DNA of 40,972 bases from JBKJTP01 sp046590195 (lineage in GTDB: Bacteria; Bacteroidota; Ignavibacteria; Palsa-1295). The notes beneath the pieces were generated by a model. That model worked only from the letters and a program-made list of their open reading frames with translations. It was not told where the DNA came from and did not search any database. Of the stretch, positions 15,799 through 24,854 are shown piece by piece (the first letter of the stretch is position 1; the number at the start of each line of letters is the position of its first letter). The stretch lies in assembly GCA_046590195.1 (NCBI GenBank), contig JBKJTP010000102.1, positions 1-40,972 on the forward strand, written 5' to 3'. Both the position numbers and the translations under genes were made by a program.

Positions 15799-17081
15799 TG
15801 TTGAAAGTCGCTCTCATTGTCGCTTTCAGTCTCTTCGCTGTAAGTGTCCAGGCTCAGATCAGGACACTTACAGTCGAGGAAGCGATCATTCGCGCCCAAG
15901 ATCGTGCGCCGGAGAAGTTGCGGACCGAATCGCTCGAACGTCAAGCGCAAGCCGTTCGACAGAATGCTTCAAGGGCCTTTGACAAGCGACCTGAATTAGA
16001 GGTCGAGTATATCACTGAAGCTCCGTTCGGTGAACGCGACTACGAGTTGTCCGTGGGTATCTTGCAGGAGATACCGGTCTGGGGTGTGTCGGCTCGTCGT
16101 GGCGATGTCGCGAGCGCGCTTGAGAAGGCAAGTGTCGAGAGTCGCAACACTCTCAACAACGCGATTGCGCTTCGCACCAGGTTGCTCTACAATCGAGCAT
16201 GGTCTCTCTCGCAACAGATCGAGTTGGGTAACCGATTGATCGCTACGTCGAACAAACTAGCTGCCGCAACCGATAAGCGACTGTCGGTAGGCGATGTCTC
16301 TCGACTCGAGAGAAACGCTGTCGTGCTCGAGACGAATTCGATCAGGATCGAGCATGAGCAGGTACACAGCAACTACGAGCAAGCGATCGGTGAGCTCGAA
16401 GCATTGACCGGTCTTGAGTTAAACGACGTTGAGCTCACGCCCGACAGATCGAGCACGATCGCGATAGACAGCTTCACTGTAAATGCGCATCAACTCTCGC
16501 CGGAATGGATTAGACTTCGGAATCAGACCGATATCGCACGCGCACAGCTCGAGCTGGCTAAGGCAGAACGGTCAGGCAACCCGACGTTGGGGTTGCACTA
16601 TTCGGAAGATCTCCTCACGATCGGTGACGAGGACATCGCTTACGATCCAGGAGCTTCTCATACTATTGCAGGCATCACGTCGCGGGGTCGCTCCGCAGGA
16701 CTAAGTTTTTCGATGGAGCTTCCGATCACGATACCGGGATTGTGGGGTCCCAGTAATTCGGAGGTCATCGAGCGCGAGACTGAACTTCGCTTGCTTGAAG
16801 CCGATCTCCGGGAATTTGAGATGCAGCTTGCAGGCAGAGTTGCGAGGTTACGTCCGAAATTATCTAGGATCACCCGTTCGGTAGGCATTTATCAAGAGTC
16901 GGTCGATTTGATCAACGAGAATTACGAGCTGCTCGATCGAGGATATGAAGGTGGCGAGCTTTCAGTAACGGAGCTACTCGTTGGCAGACAGCAGTTGGTC
17001 GAATTACAAACAAGACAGCTTGAACTCTTGAAGGAAATGCAGGAGGCTGAGATAGAGCTACAAAGTATTATCGGCAGATGA
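15798..17081 (+). CDS. TolC/CusC-type outer-membrane efflux protein
   Basis: 427 residues from the ATG at 15798, overlapping the previous stop by one base; a longer in-frame start inside the previous gene is not favoured. Signal peptide 1-19 (ending VQAQ), then LTVEEAIIRAQDRAPE, the usual opening of TolC-family proteins. Long amphipathic helical stretches (150-230 and 330-425) and two strand-forming regions fit the outer-membrane channel with periplasmic alpha-barrel. As a trimer it should provide the exit duct for the RND pump encoded three genes later. Its 3' end overlaps the next gene by four bases (ATGA). Confidence 0.85.
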   Translation: MLKVALIVAFSLFAVSVQAQIRTLTVEEAIIRAQDRAPEKLRTESLERQAQAVRQNASRAFDKRPELEVEYITEAPFGERDYELSVGILQEIPVWGVSARRGDVASALEKASVESRNTLNNAIALRTRLLYNRAWSLSQQIELGNRLIATSNKLAAATDKRLSVGDVSRLERNAVVLETNSIRIEHEQVHSNYEQAIGELEALTGLELNDVELTPDRSSTIAIDSFTVNAHQLSPEWIRLRNQTDIARAQLELAKAERSGNPTLGLHYSEDLLTIGDEDIAYDPGASHTIAGITSRGRSAGLSFSMELPITIPGLWGPSNSEVIERETELRLLEADLREFEMQLAGRVARLRPKLSRITRSVGIYQESVDLINENYELLDRGYEGGELSVTELLVGRQQLVELQTRQLELLKEMQEAEIELQSIIGR

Positions 17082-17758
17082 AAAACATTCTTTTAGTAAT
17101 TCTTCTCAGCATTGTAGGCGCATTCAGTACGAATGCGATCGCTGGTGGTGGCGATGATCACACGCATGGCGATGGAGCAGTCGCTGTTACAGCCTCTACC
17201 GCGAAGGACGGCCAACTGCGAATTGTCAGCTATCCTGGTGGTCTTGAAGTGTTCGTAAAGTATCCTGCACCGAAGCTCAATGAGCCGGTCATTGGACGAC
17301 TGTTCTTTGCGGACTATGCGACAAATCATCCGGTCGATCCGACGGGTATTGAGTTGTCGTTTCCGGGCGCATTCGGAGCGAAGGTGACGAAGCAACCTAC
17401 AAAGATCAGCGATGGAGTTTATGAGTTTGTCGCTCTCTTTGCCCGGGATACAGGCCACACTGCTTTATTGCGATACACGTACGGAGCTGCTGAGCAGCTC
17501 GCATCGCTCTCACCATTCTATGCAGGAGCATCGGCAACGAGAGCGATGTCAGCCACTGGAGGTAATTCGCTGGCTCAAGACGAGGACGGGATTTTCCCAA
17601 CCTGGATACTCATCCCGATCGCGATCGGTCTTGCACTTCTATTTTACGTGCTCTTCACGCGTCGGAGAAAACGTCTGCAATTTGTGAAGTCGCAATCGAG
17701 TGCATCGACTATTTCGAAAGCAAACGCATCCACCGTCACACAAACGATATCAAAGTGA
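17078..17758 (+). CDS. Membrane-anchored periplasmic protein of the efflux operon, unknown
   Basis: 226 residues with a signal peptide (1-23, ending NAIAGG), a short His-rich start (GGGDDHTHGDG), a beta-rich domain of about 130 residues (LRIVSYPGGLEVFVKYPAPK, IGRLFFADYATNHPV) and one C-terminal membrane helix (FPTWILIPIAIGLALLFYVLF) followed by RRRKR and a Ser/Thr-rich cytoplasmic tail. I do not recognise a named family. The body resembles extra N-terminal domains sometimes fused to CzcB-type adaptors. It overlaps the outer-membrane gene and the adaptor gene by four bases on each side, so it is probably made in step with them and may be a metal-binding accessory subunit. Confidence 0.7.
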   Translation: MKNILLVILLSIVGAFSTNAIAGGGDDHTHGDGAVAVTASTAKDGQLRIVSYPGGLEVFVKYPAPKLNEPVIGRLFFADYATNHPVDPTGIELSFPGAFGAKVTKQPTKISDGVYEFVALFARDTGHTALLRYTYGAAEQLASLSPFYAGASATRAMSATGGNSLAQDEDGIFPTWILIPIAIGLALLFYVLFTRRRKRLQFVKSQSSASTISKANASTVTQTISK

Positions 17759-18891
17759 AATATAAAAACCATATCGGGATGATCCTTTGCGTGACGGGCC
17801 TCTTTGCCGTCACACGTGCGCTTGCGCATGGCGATGAAGATCACTCGGCTCCGAGTACAAACGCAACTCCAGCTGCGAGTGACGCGACGGCCGTTGGGTA
17901 TATCAGCATTGTGAAAGAGTCACAGTTCGCTCTCGGAATTCTGACAGAGCGCGTCGCTGAAAGAACGATGGCAATGACCCGCACAGTCACTGGCAGGATC
18001 ATCCCGACTGCAAACGGCCGCGCCGAAGTCTATGCACCACAGGAAGGCCGCATCATTTCTTCACGTGCCTGGAAAATCGGGGATAGAGTCACCAAAGGTC
18101 AGGCGCTATTCTCTGTTGAACAGACGCTAACCGGGACTGAACGATTGGGACTTGAGCGCGACCTCATCGAAGCGCAGCGCGAAGTAGAAGAGGCTTCTCG
18201 CGACTACAACCGCAAGCGCTCGCTTGAAGGTGTAGTCGCTCAAAAGGAGATTGAGTTCGCGCGTATTCGTTTGGATGGTGCAAAGGAGCGGCAGGCAGCA
18301 CTACAGCGCGTGCTCTCGCAGGGGACAAAACCAGTTACTTGTACAGCACCGATCTCAGGAAGCATCAGCTCGGCCGATGTAGTGGGCGGAGAGTTCGTCG
18401 AAGTAAGCAAGCGTTTGCTGGAGATCGTCAACACTTCTGAGGTTTGGGTTGAAGCACAGTTCTTCGAGTCAGATCTTGCAGCGATGCCGAAGGGCACAGG
18501 CGCTATTGTCACAAGTCCTTCGGCTGTGGGTACATACGTCGGGTCGCTGATATCGGTTGGAAACGTGATCAGCGCTGAATCGAGAACGGCACCTGTCATC
18601 TTTGCTGTCGCGAATCGCAATGAGCAATTGAAGATCAATGCAAGCGCAGAGATCGCGATCAGCAGCGGAGTCGATCAATCAGTGATCGCCGTACCGAAAA
18701 CAGCGATTGTCCGATCTGGCGGCAAATCGTATGTCATCGTCCACCGCGGGCCGGAAGAATTTGAACCTGTCGAGGTCATGAGTGGCGCAGGTGCGGATGA
18801 GACGCATGTCCAGTTAACAAGCGGTGTCAAAATTGGCGACAAGGTCGTGACAACTGGCCTCACCCATTTCAAGGGCAACCTACCACAGTAA
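17755..18891 (+). CDS. RND periplasmic adaptor, CusB/CzcB type
   Basis: 378 residues from a GTG start that overlaps the previous TGA. Signal peptide 1-23 (ending ALAHG) and HGDEDH form a small metal-binding N-terminus. It then shows the membrane-fusion-protein order: beta-barrel lead (VTGRIIPTANGRAEVYAP), lipoyl half (GRIISSRAWKIGDRVTKGQAL), alpha hairpin (RDLIEAQREVEEASRDY to RQAALQRVL), second lipoyl half (VTCTAPISGSIS), then barrel and membrane-proximal domains ending GLTHFKGNLPQ. It links the inner-membrane pump to the outer-membrane channel and, in CusB, passes Cu(I) to the pump. A Met triad like that of CusB was not found, so substrate identity rests on context. Confidence 0.85.
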   Translation: MKYKNHIGMILCVTGLFAVTRALAHGDEDHSAPSTNATPAASDATAVGYISIVKESQFALGILTERVAERTMAMTRTVTGRIIPTANGRAEVYAPQEGRIISSRAWKIGDRVTKGQALFSVEQTLTGTERLGLERDLIEAQREVEEASRDYNRKRSLEGVVAQKEIEFARIRLDGAKERQAALQRVLSQGTKPVTCTAPISGSISSADVVGGEFVEVSKRLLEIVNTSEVWVEAQFFESDLAAMPKGTGAIVTSPSAVGTYVGSLISVGNVISAESRTAPVIFAVANRNEQLKINASAEIAISSGVDQSVIAVPKTAIVRSGGKSYVIVHRGPEEFEPVEVMSGAGADETHVQLTSGVKIGDKVVTTGLTHFKGNLPQ

Positions 18892-18902
18892 GAAGCGAAT
18901 TC

Positions 18903-21900
18903 ATGTTCGACAAACTTATTGCCTTCTCACTCAAGAATCGCCTGTTCGTGGTCGCAGCCGCGAGTCTGCTTTTGGTCTATGGCACCTATGTTCTGATCAA
19001 TCTGCCTGTAGATGTTCTGCCAGATCTTAACCGTCCGACCGTGACGATCATGACAGAAGCTGAAGGATTAGCGCCGGAAGAAGTTGAAACGTTGGTGACG
19101 CGCCAGATCGAAACCTCGATGAACGGCGCACCGGGTGTTGAAAGGGTGCGATCGGTTTCAGGTATCGGTCTTTCGATCGTTTATGTGGAGTTCGGATGGA
19201 GCACGGACATCTATCTTAATCGGCAGTTGGTTACCGAACGGCTTCAAACCGCTGCTGCAAGTCTTCCGCAAGGCATCACACCTACGCTGGGCCCGATCTC
19301 TTCAGTGATGGGGCAGATCATGATGCTTGGCGTCACATCGACCGAGCATCAGCCGATGGATGTTCGCACCTTCGCCGACTTTACGATTCGGCAACGTTTG
19401 CTTACGATCCCAGGCATCGCCCAGGTCATTGCAATTGGCGGCGGCGTGAAGCAGTACCAAGTCCTGCTGAACAACACAGCGCTGGCTTCATACGGTATCT
19501 CTGTTAATGAGGTAGAGGAAGCTTTGGCAGCATCCACTCGCAATACTACTGGAGGGTATATTGAGTCGCAGGGTGAAGAATACCTCGTCCGAAATATAGC
19601 GACCACTGCTTCGATCGAGGACATTGGCAATACCGTGGTGCAAGCGGAACGCGGCAGACCACCGGTGCTGGTTCGACACATTGCACGAGTTCAATTTGGC
19701 GCTCAGGTCAAGCGCGGTGACGCGAGTCTGAATGGGCGGCCGGCAGTCATCCTTTCGATTGAAAAGCAGCCGAACGCGAATACGCTGGAGTTGACCGAGC
19801 AGATCGATGCTGCGCTCGACGAGCTTGAGCACTCGCTTCCGGTTGGGATGAAGATCAACCGCGAGGTATTCCGCCAATCGCACTTCATTTCAAGCGCAAT
19901 TAGCAACGTCGAGGAAGCACTTCGCGATGGGTTCATCCTCGTTACACTTGTGCTGTTCCTTTTCCTGCTGAACTTCCGCACTACGCTCATCACCCTAACA
20001 GCAATACCCCTGTCGATCGTGATCACAGCGATCATCTTCCAGATCTTCGGAGTCTCGATCAACACGATGACGCTCGGCGGATTGGCAGTTGCGATCGGTG
20101 AACTGGTCGACGATGCTATCGTGGACGTGGAGAATGTGCACAGGCGGCTGCGAGAAAATCGCGCGCTTGCAAGTCCGCTGCCGGTCTTGACAGTAGTGTA
20201 CCGAGCATCTAAAGAGGTTCGGAATTCCATCGTCTACGCGACGATCCTTGTGGTGCTCGTCTTCCTACCACTCTTCGCAATGCAGGGGATGGAGGGCCGA
20301 ATCTTTGCACCGCTAGGTATCGCCTACATCACGAGCATCCTGGCGAGCCTCTTCGTATCGCTTACTGTTACGCCGGCCCTAGCTTCTTATCTGCTTGCAA
20401 AGGGCAAACTGAAAGAAGAGAAGGACAGCCGATTCGTTTCGTGGTTGAAGAATCAGGATAGAAGGGCTCTTGCAAAGAATCTGGAAGATCCCAAGCCGAT
20501 CCTGATCGGTGTTGGTGTGTTATTCGCAGCGTCGTTAGCGGTAGTGCCTTTCCTCGGTACTGAGTTCTTGCCACCATTTAATGAAGGCAGCCTAACGATC
20601 AACGTCCTCGCACAACCCGGCACTTCGCTCGAGGAATCGAATCGGCTCGGTACGAGCATCGAGAAGCAACTGATGCAAGTGCCGGAAGTTGTTAATGTTG
20701 CAAGGCGTACTGGCCGAGCTGAACTCGATGAACACGCCGAGGGCACGCATTCAAGCGAGATCGAAGTTGATCTCAAAGAAACTGATCGAGATCGTGAGGA
20801 GGTCCTGGCGGCGGTCCGCGAGCGACTCGATCTATTCCCCGGTGTTGTGATCAACGTTGGACAACCGATCTCGCATCGGTTGGATCATTTGCTCAGCGGC
20901 GTACGTGCCCAGATCGCAGTGAAGCTTTTTGGGAATGATCTCTCGGTCATCCGAGCAAAGGCGGAAGAGATACGCAAGGCACTGGCTTCGGTGCCGGGTG
21001 CAGTGGATGTCTCAGTCGAGAAGCAGACACTTATCCCTCAGATTCCTATCGTTATTGATCGTGCGCGTGCAGCTCAGTATGGGCTAGCTCCTGGATACAT
21101 TGCCGAGTATCTTGAGACGTTGCTTAACGGACGCGTTGTGGCGCAAGTCCTGGAAGGGCAGCGAACGTACTCCCTTGTGATCCGCGGCGACACAACGCTC
21201 AGAACGACACCTGAACTCATGGGTGATCTCTTTATCCAGTCGCCGACAGGGGTCAGTGTTCCTCTTCGAGAGATTGCCACAGTCAATGTTGGTCAAGGTC
21301 CCAATTCGATCAGTCACGAGAACGTCCAACGGAGGATTGTCATCCAGGCCAACGTTTCCGAACGGGCTCTTGGTGATGTCGTGAAGGATATGCAAGCTGC
21401 AGTTGCAGAGCGCGTGCAGATGCCGGAGGGCTATTTCGTTACTTTTGGTGGACAGTTCGAGTCCCAGCAGGATGCTAGCAGATTAATCGGCATTTTGAGT
21501 ATCTTCTCGCTCGCGGCGATGTTCCTTGTGCTGTACACGCACTTCAAGTCGGCGGCCATCGCGTGGCAGATCTTGCTGAACATCCCGCTTGCGCTCATCG
21601 GCTCGGTGATCGCTATCCTGATCACGAACGGAACAGTCTCCGTTGCAAGTTTGGTCGGCTTCATTACGCTGACCGGCATCGCATCACGAAACGGTATTAT
21701 GATGATCTCGCACTATCTTCATCTGGTCAAAGAAGAGGGAGAAACATTCTCAAAGGAGATGATCATTCGTGGATCGCTCGAGCGCCTGGTGCCAGTATTA
21801 ATGACTGCGATCACTGCAGGACTGGCTCTCATTCCTCTTGTGCTTGCAGCAGGTGAGCCGGGCAAAGAGATCCTGTATCCTGTGGCAGTCGTCATTCTAG

Positions 21901-22037
21901 GTGGTCTTGTAAGCTCAACACTTCTGGATATCGTGATCACTCCGCTAGTCTTTCATAAGTACGGGGAGCGAGCACTGAAGCGGTACATCGATGCTCATTC
22001 CAGGAATTCCCAACTCATAAACTCTGATGAACCATGA
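18903..22037 (+). CDS. Heavy-metal-efflux RND permease, CusA/CzcA family
   Basis: 1044 residues, the usual length for HME-RND pumps. The start MFDKLIAFSLKNRLFVVAAA and the sequence INLPVDVLPDLNRPTVTI are classic, as is the tandem repeat of six helices plus a large periplasmic loop. In helix 4 the proton-relay segment reads AIGELVDDAIVDVENVHRRL (Asp403, Asp404, Asp408, Glu410). This differs from the CusA-type form (VDAAIVMIEN) and the CzcA-type form (DGAVVMVEN), so the pump belongs to another HME branch and its metal cannot be read from the motif. Surrounding copper genes make Cu(I)/Ag(I) likely. It starts 11 bases after the adaptor and overlaps the DUF305 gene by four bases. Confidence 0.9.
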   Translation: MFDKLIAFSLKNRLFVVAAASLLLVYGTYVLINLPVDVLPDLNRPTVTIMTEAEGLAPEEVETLVTRQIETSMNGAPGVERVRSVSGIGLSIVYVEFGWSTDIYLNRQLVTERLQTAAASLPQGITPTLGPISSVMGQIMMLGVTSTEHQPMDVRTFADFTIRQRLLTIPGIAQVIAIGGGVKQYQVLLNNTALASYGISVNEVEEALAASTRNTTGGYIESQGEEYLVRNIATTASIEDIGNTVVQAERGRPPVLVRHIARVQFGAQVKRGDASLNGRPAVILSIEKQPNANTLELTEQIDAALDELEHSLPVGMKINREVFRQSHFISSAISNVEEALRDGFILVTLVLFLFLLNFRTTLITLTAIPLSIVITAIIFQIFGVSINTMTLGGLAVAIGELVDDAIVDVENVHRRLRENRALASPLPVLTVVYRASKEVRNSIVYATILVVLVFLPLFAMQGMEGRIFAPLGIAYITSILASLFVSLTVTPALASYLLAKGKLKEEKDSRFVSWLKNQDRRALAKNLEDPKPILIGVGVLFAASLAVVPFLGTEFLPPFNEGSLTINVLAQPGTSLEESNRLGTSIEKQLMQVPEVVNVARRTGRAELDEHAEGTHSSEIEVDLKETDRDREEVLAAVRERLDLFPGVVINVGQPISHRLDHLLSGVRAQIAVKLFGNDLSVIRAKAEEIRKALASVPGAVDVSVEKQTLIPQIPIVIDRARAAQYGLAPGYIAEYLETLLNGRVVAQVLEGQRTYSLVIRGDTTLRTTPELMGDLFIQSPTGVSVPLREIATVNVGQGPNSISHENVQRRIVIQANVSERALGDVVKDMQAAVAERVQMPEGYFVTFGGQFESQQDASRLIGILSIFSLAAMFLVLYTHFKSAAIAWQILLNIPLALIGSVIAILITNGTVSVASLVGFITLTGIASRNGIMMISHYLHLVKEEGETFSKEMIIRGSLERLVPVLMTAITAGLALIPLVLAAGEPGKEILYPVAVVILGGLVSSTLLDIVITPLVFHKYGERALKRYIDAHSRNSQLINSDEP

Positions 22038-22444
22038 AGAGAACATTCGTTATTCTTACGTTATCCGTCGGCAGCCTCTTAGGTTGCGGCAAATCTGAAA
22101 CCTCTGATGGAGCGGCAACGACCCATTCGGATACTACCATGCACTCTACATCACAGCAGCCATCGACTCACTCTGGCATGGGCTCAGGCTCCATGGATGA
22201 TCAGATGCGCGCTATGAATTTGCAGATGGTTCAGCATATGGGGCCGGCAGACGCTGAATACGATCACCGATTTATCGACATGATGATACCTCATCACGAA
22301 GGAGCGATCATGATGGCGAAAGATGCTCTCCAAAAGTCTCAACGTCCCGAGATTAAGAAGCTCGCAGAGGATATTATCGCAGCACAGGAGAAAGAGATCG
22401 CGCAATTGAAAGCATGGGGCGAGGCCTGGTACCATAAGCATTGA
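22034..22444 (+). CDS. DUF305 lipoprotein
   Basis: 136 residues: signal peptide with lipobox (LLGCGK), a Ser/His/Met-rich linker (HSTSQQPSTHSGMGSGSM) and a four-helix DUF305 domain (about 55-136) with the hallmark FIDMMIPHHEGAIMMAKDAL. Met and His pairs on one helix suggest copper or silver binding in the periplasm; DUF305 proteins are common in copper-resistance loci. Its ATG overlaps the stop of the RND gene. Confidence 0.85.
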   Translation: MKRTFVILTLSVGSLLGCGKSETSDGAATTHSDTTMHSTSQQPSTHSGMGSGSMDDQMRAMNLQMVQHMGPADAEYDHRFIDMMIPHHEGAIMMAKDALQKSQRPEIKKLAEDIIAAQEKEIAQLKAWGEAWYHKH

Positions 22445-22497
22445 TCACATTTACTTGGACCGCGGATGAATGCCGCAGGCCCGCATCATCATATTCT

Positions 22498-23073
22498 ATG
22501 AAATATTTATTTCTACTTCTGTTCTCGATAGCGTGTGCTTCAGCAGCACACGCGCAGGATACCTGCAAGACCATTTCGCACAAGAATCCGCACGGTGCCT
22601 CAATGACCATCAGTCGCGTATGGATTCTGGACTCAGTTAATTTCCGGGTCCGACCGATCCAACAGCTTCCTTATCAGGAGGCAGCAACTGCCAGCTTCGA
22701 CTTTGAGGTCTGTATCCTTGCTCGTGATGGTAAAGAGTACTCTACACAAGTACGGTACATGACCACGCATGGCGTTGTCTCATATTCGATCAGCAATTTT
22801 CAGGCGCCCGGCGGCGTAAGTGCGGTCTTGAGCGAAGCACCTTCTTCTCAGCAGCTTATCTTTCCAAATCCTGCGCGAGAGATCATTACTATGCAGGGAT
22901 CAGCCGGAAGCGATTGGGTGATCTACGACATTGGTGGAGTAGCAAGGCTATCGGGCAGAACAACTGCATCTAGCGAGAGCGTAGAGGTCACGTCGCTCTT
23001 GCCGGGGTCCTACATCGTGAAGGTGACCACCTCGGCAGGTGTTGAAGAGACCCAACGATTGATCATTCAATAG
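22498..23073 (+). CDS. T9SS-sorted secreted protein, unknown
   Basis: 191 residues from the ATG at 22498 (the frame runs back to 22441, but this ATG starts a proper signal peptide ending AHAQ). The mature part begins DTCKTISHKNPHGASM, has about 90 residues of beta-rich sequence with Cys at either end, then a T9SS sorting domain (LIFPNPAREIITM to QRLIIQ). No family recognised. His, Met and Cys in the short body could bind metal, and the position between DUF305 and a multicopper oxidase suggests a surface protein of the copper regulon. Confidence 0.65.
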   Translation: MKYLFLLLFSIACASAAHAQDTCKTISHKNPHGASMTISRVWILDSVNFRVRPIQQLPYQEAATASFDFEVCILARDGKEYSTQVRYMTTHGVVSYSISNFQAPGGVSAVLSEAPSSQQLIFPNPAREIITMQGSAGSDWVIYDIGGVARLSGRTTASSESVEVTSLLPGSYIVKVTTSAGVEETQRLIIQ

Positions 23074-23088
23074 CCACAGGAGTCGCAG

Positions 23089-24537
23089 ATGCAAAGACGA
23101 GACTTTCTAAAGGTTAGTGCTGGCATTGCGATCGGCGGTGCTTGGAGTTCTGCGCTGTCGGGATGCGAAGCACCGTCAGATACCATCGGTGTGGATCGAA
23201 ATGCGCCAGTGAAGTTGAGGGTACCCCAAACTCTTTCGTCTGGCTCGTTAACTGCGGCGTATGGTAGTGTCGAAGTGTGGCCGGGCGCTTCAACGAAGGT
23301 TGCAACACTCAACTCTGCTTACATTGGACCGACACTAATTCGGCAACGAGGTGAGCAGGTAAATTTGGCATTCGCCAACATGTTGGGGGAGCCCTCGATC
23401 ATCCATTGGCACGGGCTGAACATTCCTCCAGATATGGATGGTCATCCCATGGACGCGGTGCAAAGTGGAGCAGCATACAATTATTCCTTTACAGTAAAGG
23501 AGAGAGCTGGTACATACTGGTATCACGCTCACCCAGATATGCTCACTGCGAAGCAGGCGTACATGGGTGTCGCAGGACTTGTAATTGTTCATGATGCAGA
23601 AGAGCAAGCCCTGACGTTGCCTCGCGGAGAGTTTGACGTTCCACTGGTCCTTCAAGATAAGCGTACGAGCACAACTAACACTGAGCTTCCGTACGATCCT
23701 TCACACTCTGACATCATCAGCGGCTTCTTAGGCAGCAACGTATTCGTTAACGGTACGCCTAATGCCTATCGTGATGTAAAGTCTGGATTGTATCGCTTCA
23801 GGATCTTGAATGCCTCGAATGCAAGGGTGTATAGACTTGCGTTCAAAGATGATCGGAAGTTTCATATCATCGGGACAGATGGCGGTCTATTGGATAGACC
23901 ATATGAAGTGTCGGAAGCCATGCTTTCGCCAGGAGAGCGTGTCGAGGTCTTGGCCGCTTTTCAGGACGATGACATAGGCTCCGCGGTAGTGCTTGAGAGT
24001 AAGGAGTTTACTGTCTCAGGTAGTCACGGCGGCATGAATTCGCGTCAAGGCGAAGTCCTCAAGGTGATCACGTTCAATGTTCGATCTAAAGGCGATGAGA
24101 CTATCTCGCTGCCCGGCAGCCTCGTGAGCTTCGAACGATTGAGCGAAGCTGGCGCGGTTCGAGAGCGTACGTTTCAGTTGACAATGGATCATTCGCGAAA
24201 CAGAGGTATCCATATGATCGATGGGAAGGTGTTTGATATGGAGCGTTCAGACTATCAGATCCCTTTCGGCGAGCTTGAGGTATGGGAAATACAGAACCAA
24301 GCGGAGGGCCTGCATAGCATGCACATCCATGGTGCGCATTTTCAGATACTTGAACGTAGATTCGCCGGTCCGATGACGCCGGTTGACTATGGGTGGAAGG
24401 ATACCGTCCTTGTGAATGACAATGAAGTTGTAAGACTTGCTGTCCGCTTCGACTCGTTCAAAGGAAGATTCTTGTTCCATTGCCATTTTCTCGAACACGA
24501 GGATGACGGTATGATGGTCAATATCGATATTGTGTAG
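23089..24537 (+). CDS. Tat-exported multicopper oxidase
   Basis: 482 residues. The N-terminus MQRRDFLKVSAG is a twin-arginine signal, followed by LSGCEAP, which could also be a lipobox. All four copper motifs are present: HWHG (106-109), WYHAHPD (His146, His148), SMHIHGAHF, and HCHFLEHEDDGMM, where Cys465, His470 and Met475 complete the type 1 site and His464/His466 the trinuclear cluster. Three cupredoxin domains are expected. The role is probably oxidation of Cu(I) to the less toxic Cu(II) in the periplasm (CueO/PcoA type), coupled to O2 reduction. The ribosome site AGGAG lies nine bases before the ATG. It is the last gene before a strong terminator and closes the copper operon. Confidence 0.92.
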   Translation: MQRRDFLKVSAGIAIGGAWSSALSGCEAPSDTIGVDRNAPVKLRVPQTLSSGSLTAAYGSVEVWPGASTKVATLNSAYIGPTLIRQRGEQVNLAFANMLGEPSIIHWHGLNIPPDMDGHPMDAVQSGAAYNYSFTVKERAGTYWYHAHPDMLTAKQAYMGVAGLVIVHDAEEQALTLPRGEFDVPLVLQDKRTSTTNTELPYDPSHSDIISGFLGSNVFVNGTPNAYRDVKSGLYRFRILNASNARVYRLAFKDDRKFHIIGTDGGLLDRPYEVSEAMLSPGERVEVLAAFQDDDIGSAVVLESKEFTVSGSHGGMNSRQGEVLKVITFNVRSKGDETISLPGSLVSFERLSEAGAVRERTFQLTMDHSRNRGIHMIDGKVFDMERSDYQIPFGELEVWEIQNQAEGLHSMHIHGAHFQILERRFAGPMTPVDYGWKDTVLVNDNEVVRLAVRFDSFKGRFLFHCHFLEHEDDGMMVNIDIV

Positions 24538-24595
24538 AGGACCCCGAGACAAGTCAACCACGCCAGAATCAATTTAGAACTGCAGCTATGCTTAG

Positions 24596-24623
24596 CGCCG
24601 CCTTTTGCCAGGGCGGCGTTTTT
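24596..24623 (+). terminator. Rho-independent terminator closing the copper operon
   Basis: CGCCGCC (24596-24602), 9-nt loop, GGCGGCG (24612-24618), then TTTTT. About 58 bases after the multicopper oxidase stop. Its stem is identical to that of the terminator at 33137-33158. Confidence 0.88.
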
Positions 24624-24648
24624 GTTGTTCCTGATTCTTTTGGATGAT

Positions 24649-24849
24649 CTAGTGACGTGTGTTGATACCGCAGGCTCTCATGATGCACCATCCTCGAGCG
24701 GCTTGGAACAACAGCAGAGCAGCCGAAGCCAGCATCAGCCAGCCAAGCCAATTGCCAACCATGAATCCGAACGCGGCACCAACGAGCAGTGCTGCGCCGC
24801 CAAGCCCGCGGACATAGCGACCTTTTGAATCAATGTTTCGATCGAACAT
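24649..24849 (-). CDS. DUF2892 inner-membrane protein
   Basis: 66 residues from the ATG at 24849 (a TTG at 24858, overlapping the carH stop, would add three). Two membrane helices (LGGAALLVGAAFGFMVGNW and LMLASAALLLFQAARG) and the end GWCIMRACGINT are typical of DUF2892, the small YgaP-tail-like membrane family. No biochemical role is established. It lies five bases after carH on the same strand, so it is probably co-transcribed with it. Confidence 0.8.
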   Translation of the reverse strand: MFDRNIDSKGRYVRGLGGAALLVGAAFGFMVGNWLGWLMLASAALLLFQAARGWCIMRACGINTRH

Positions 24850-24854
24850 AGTTG

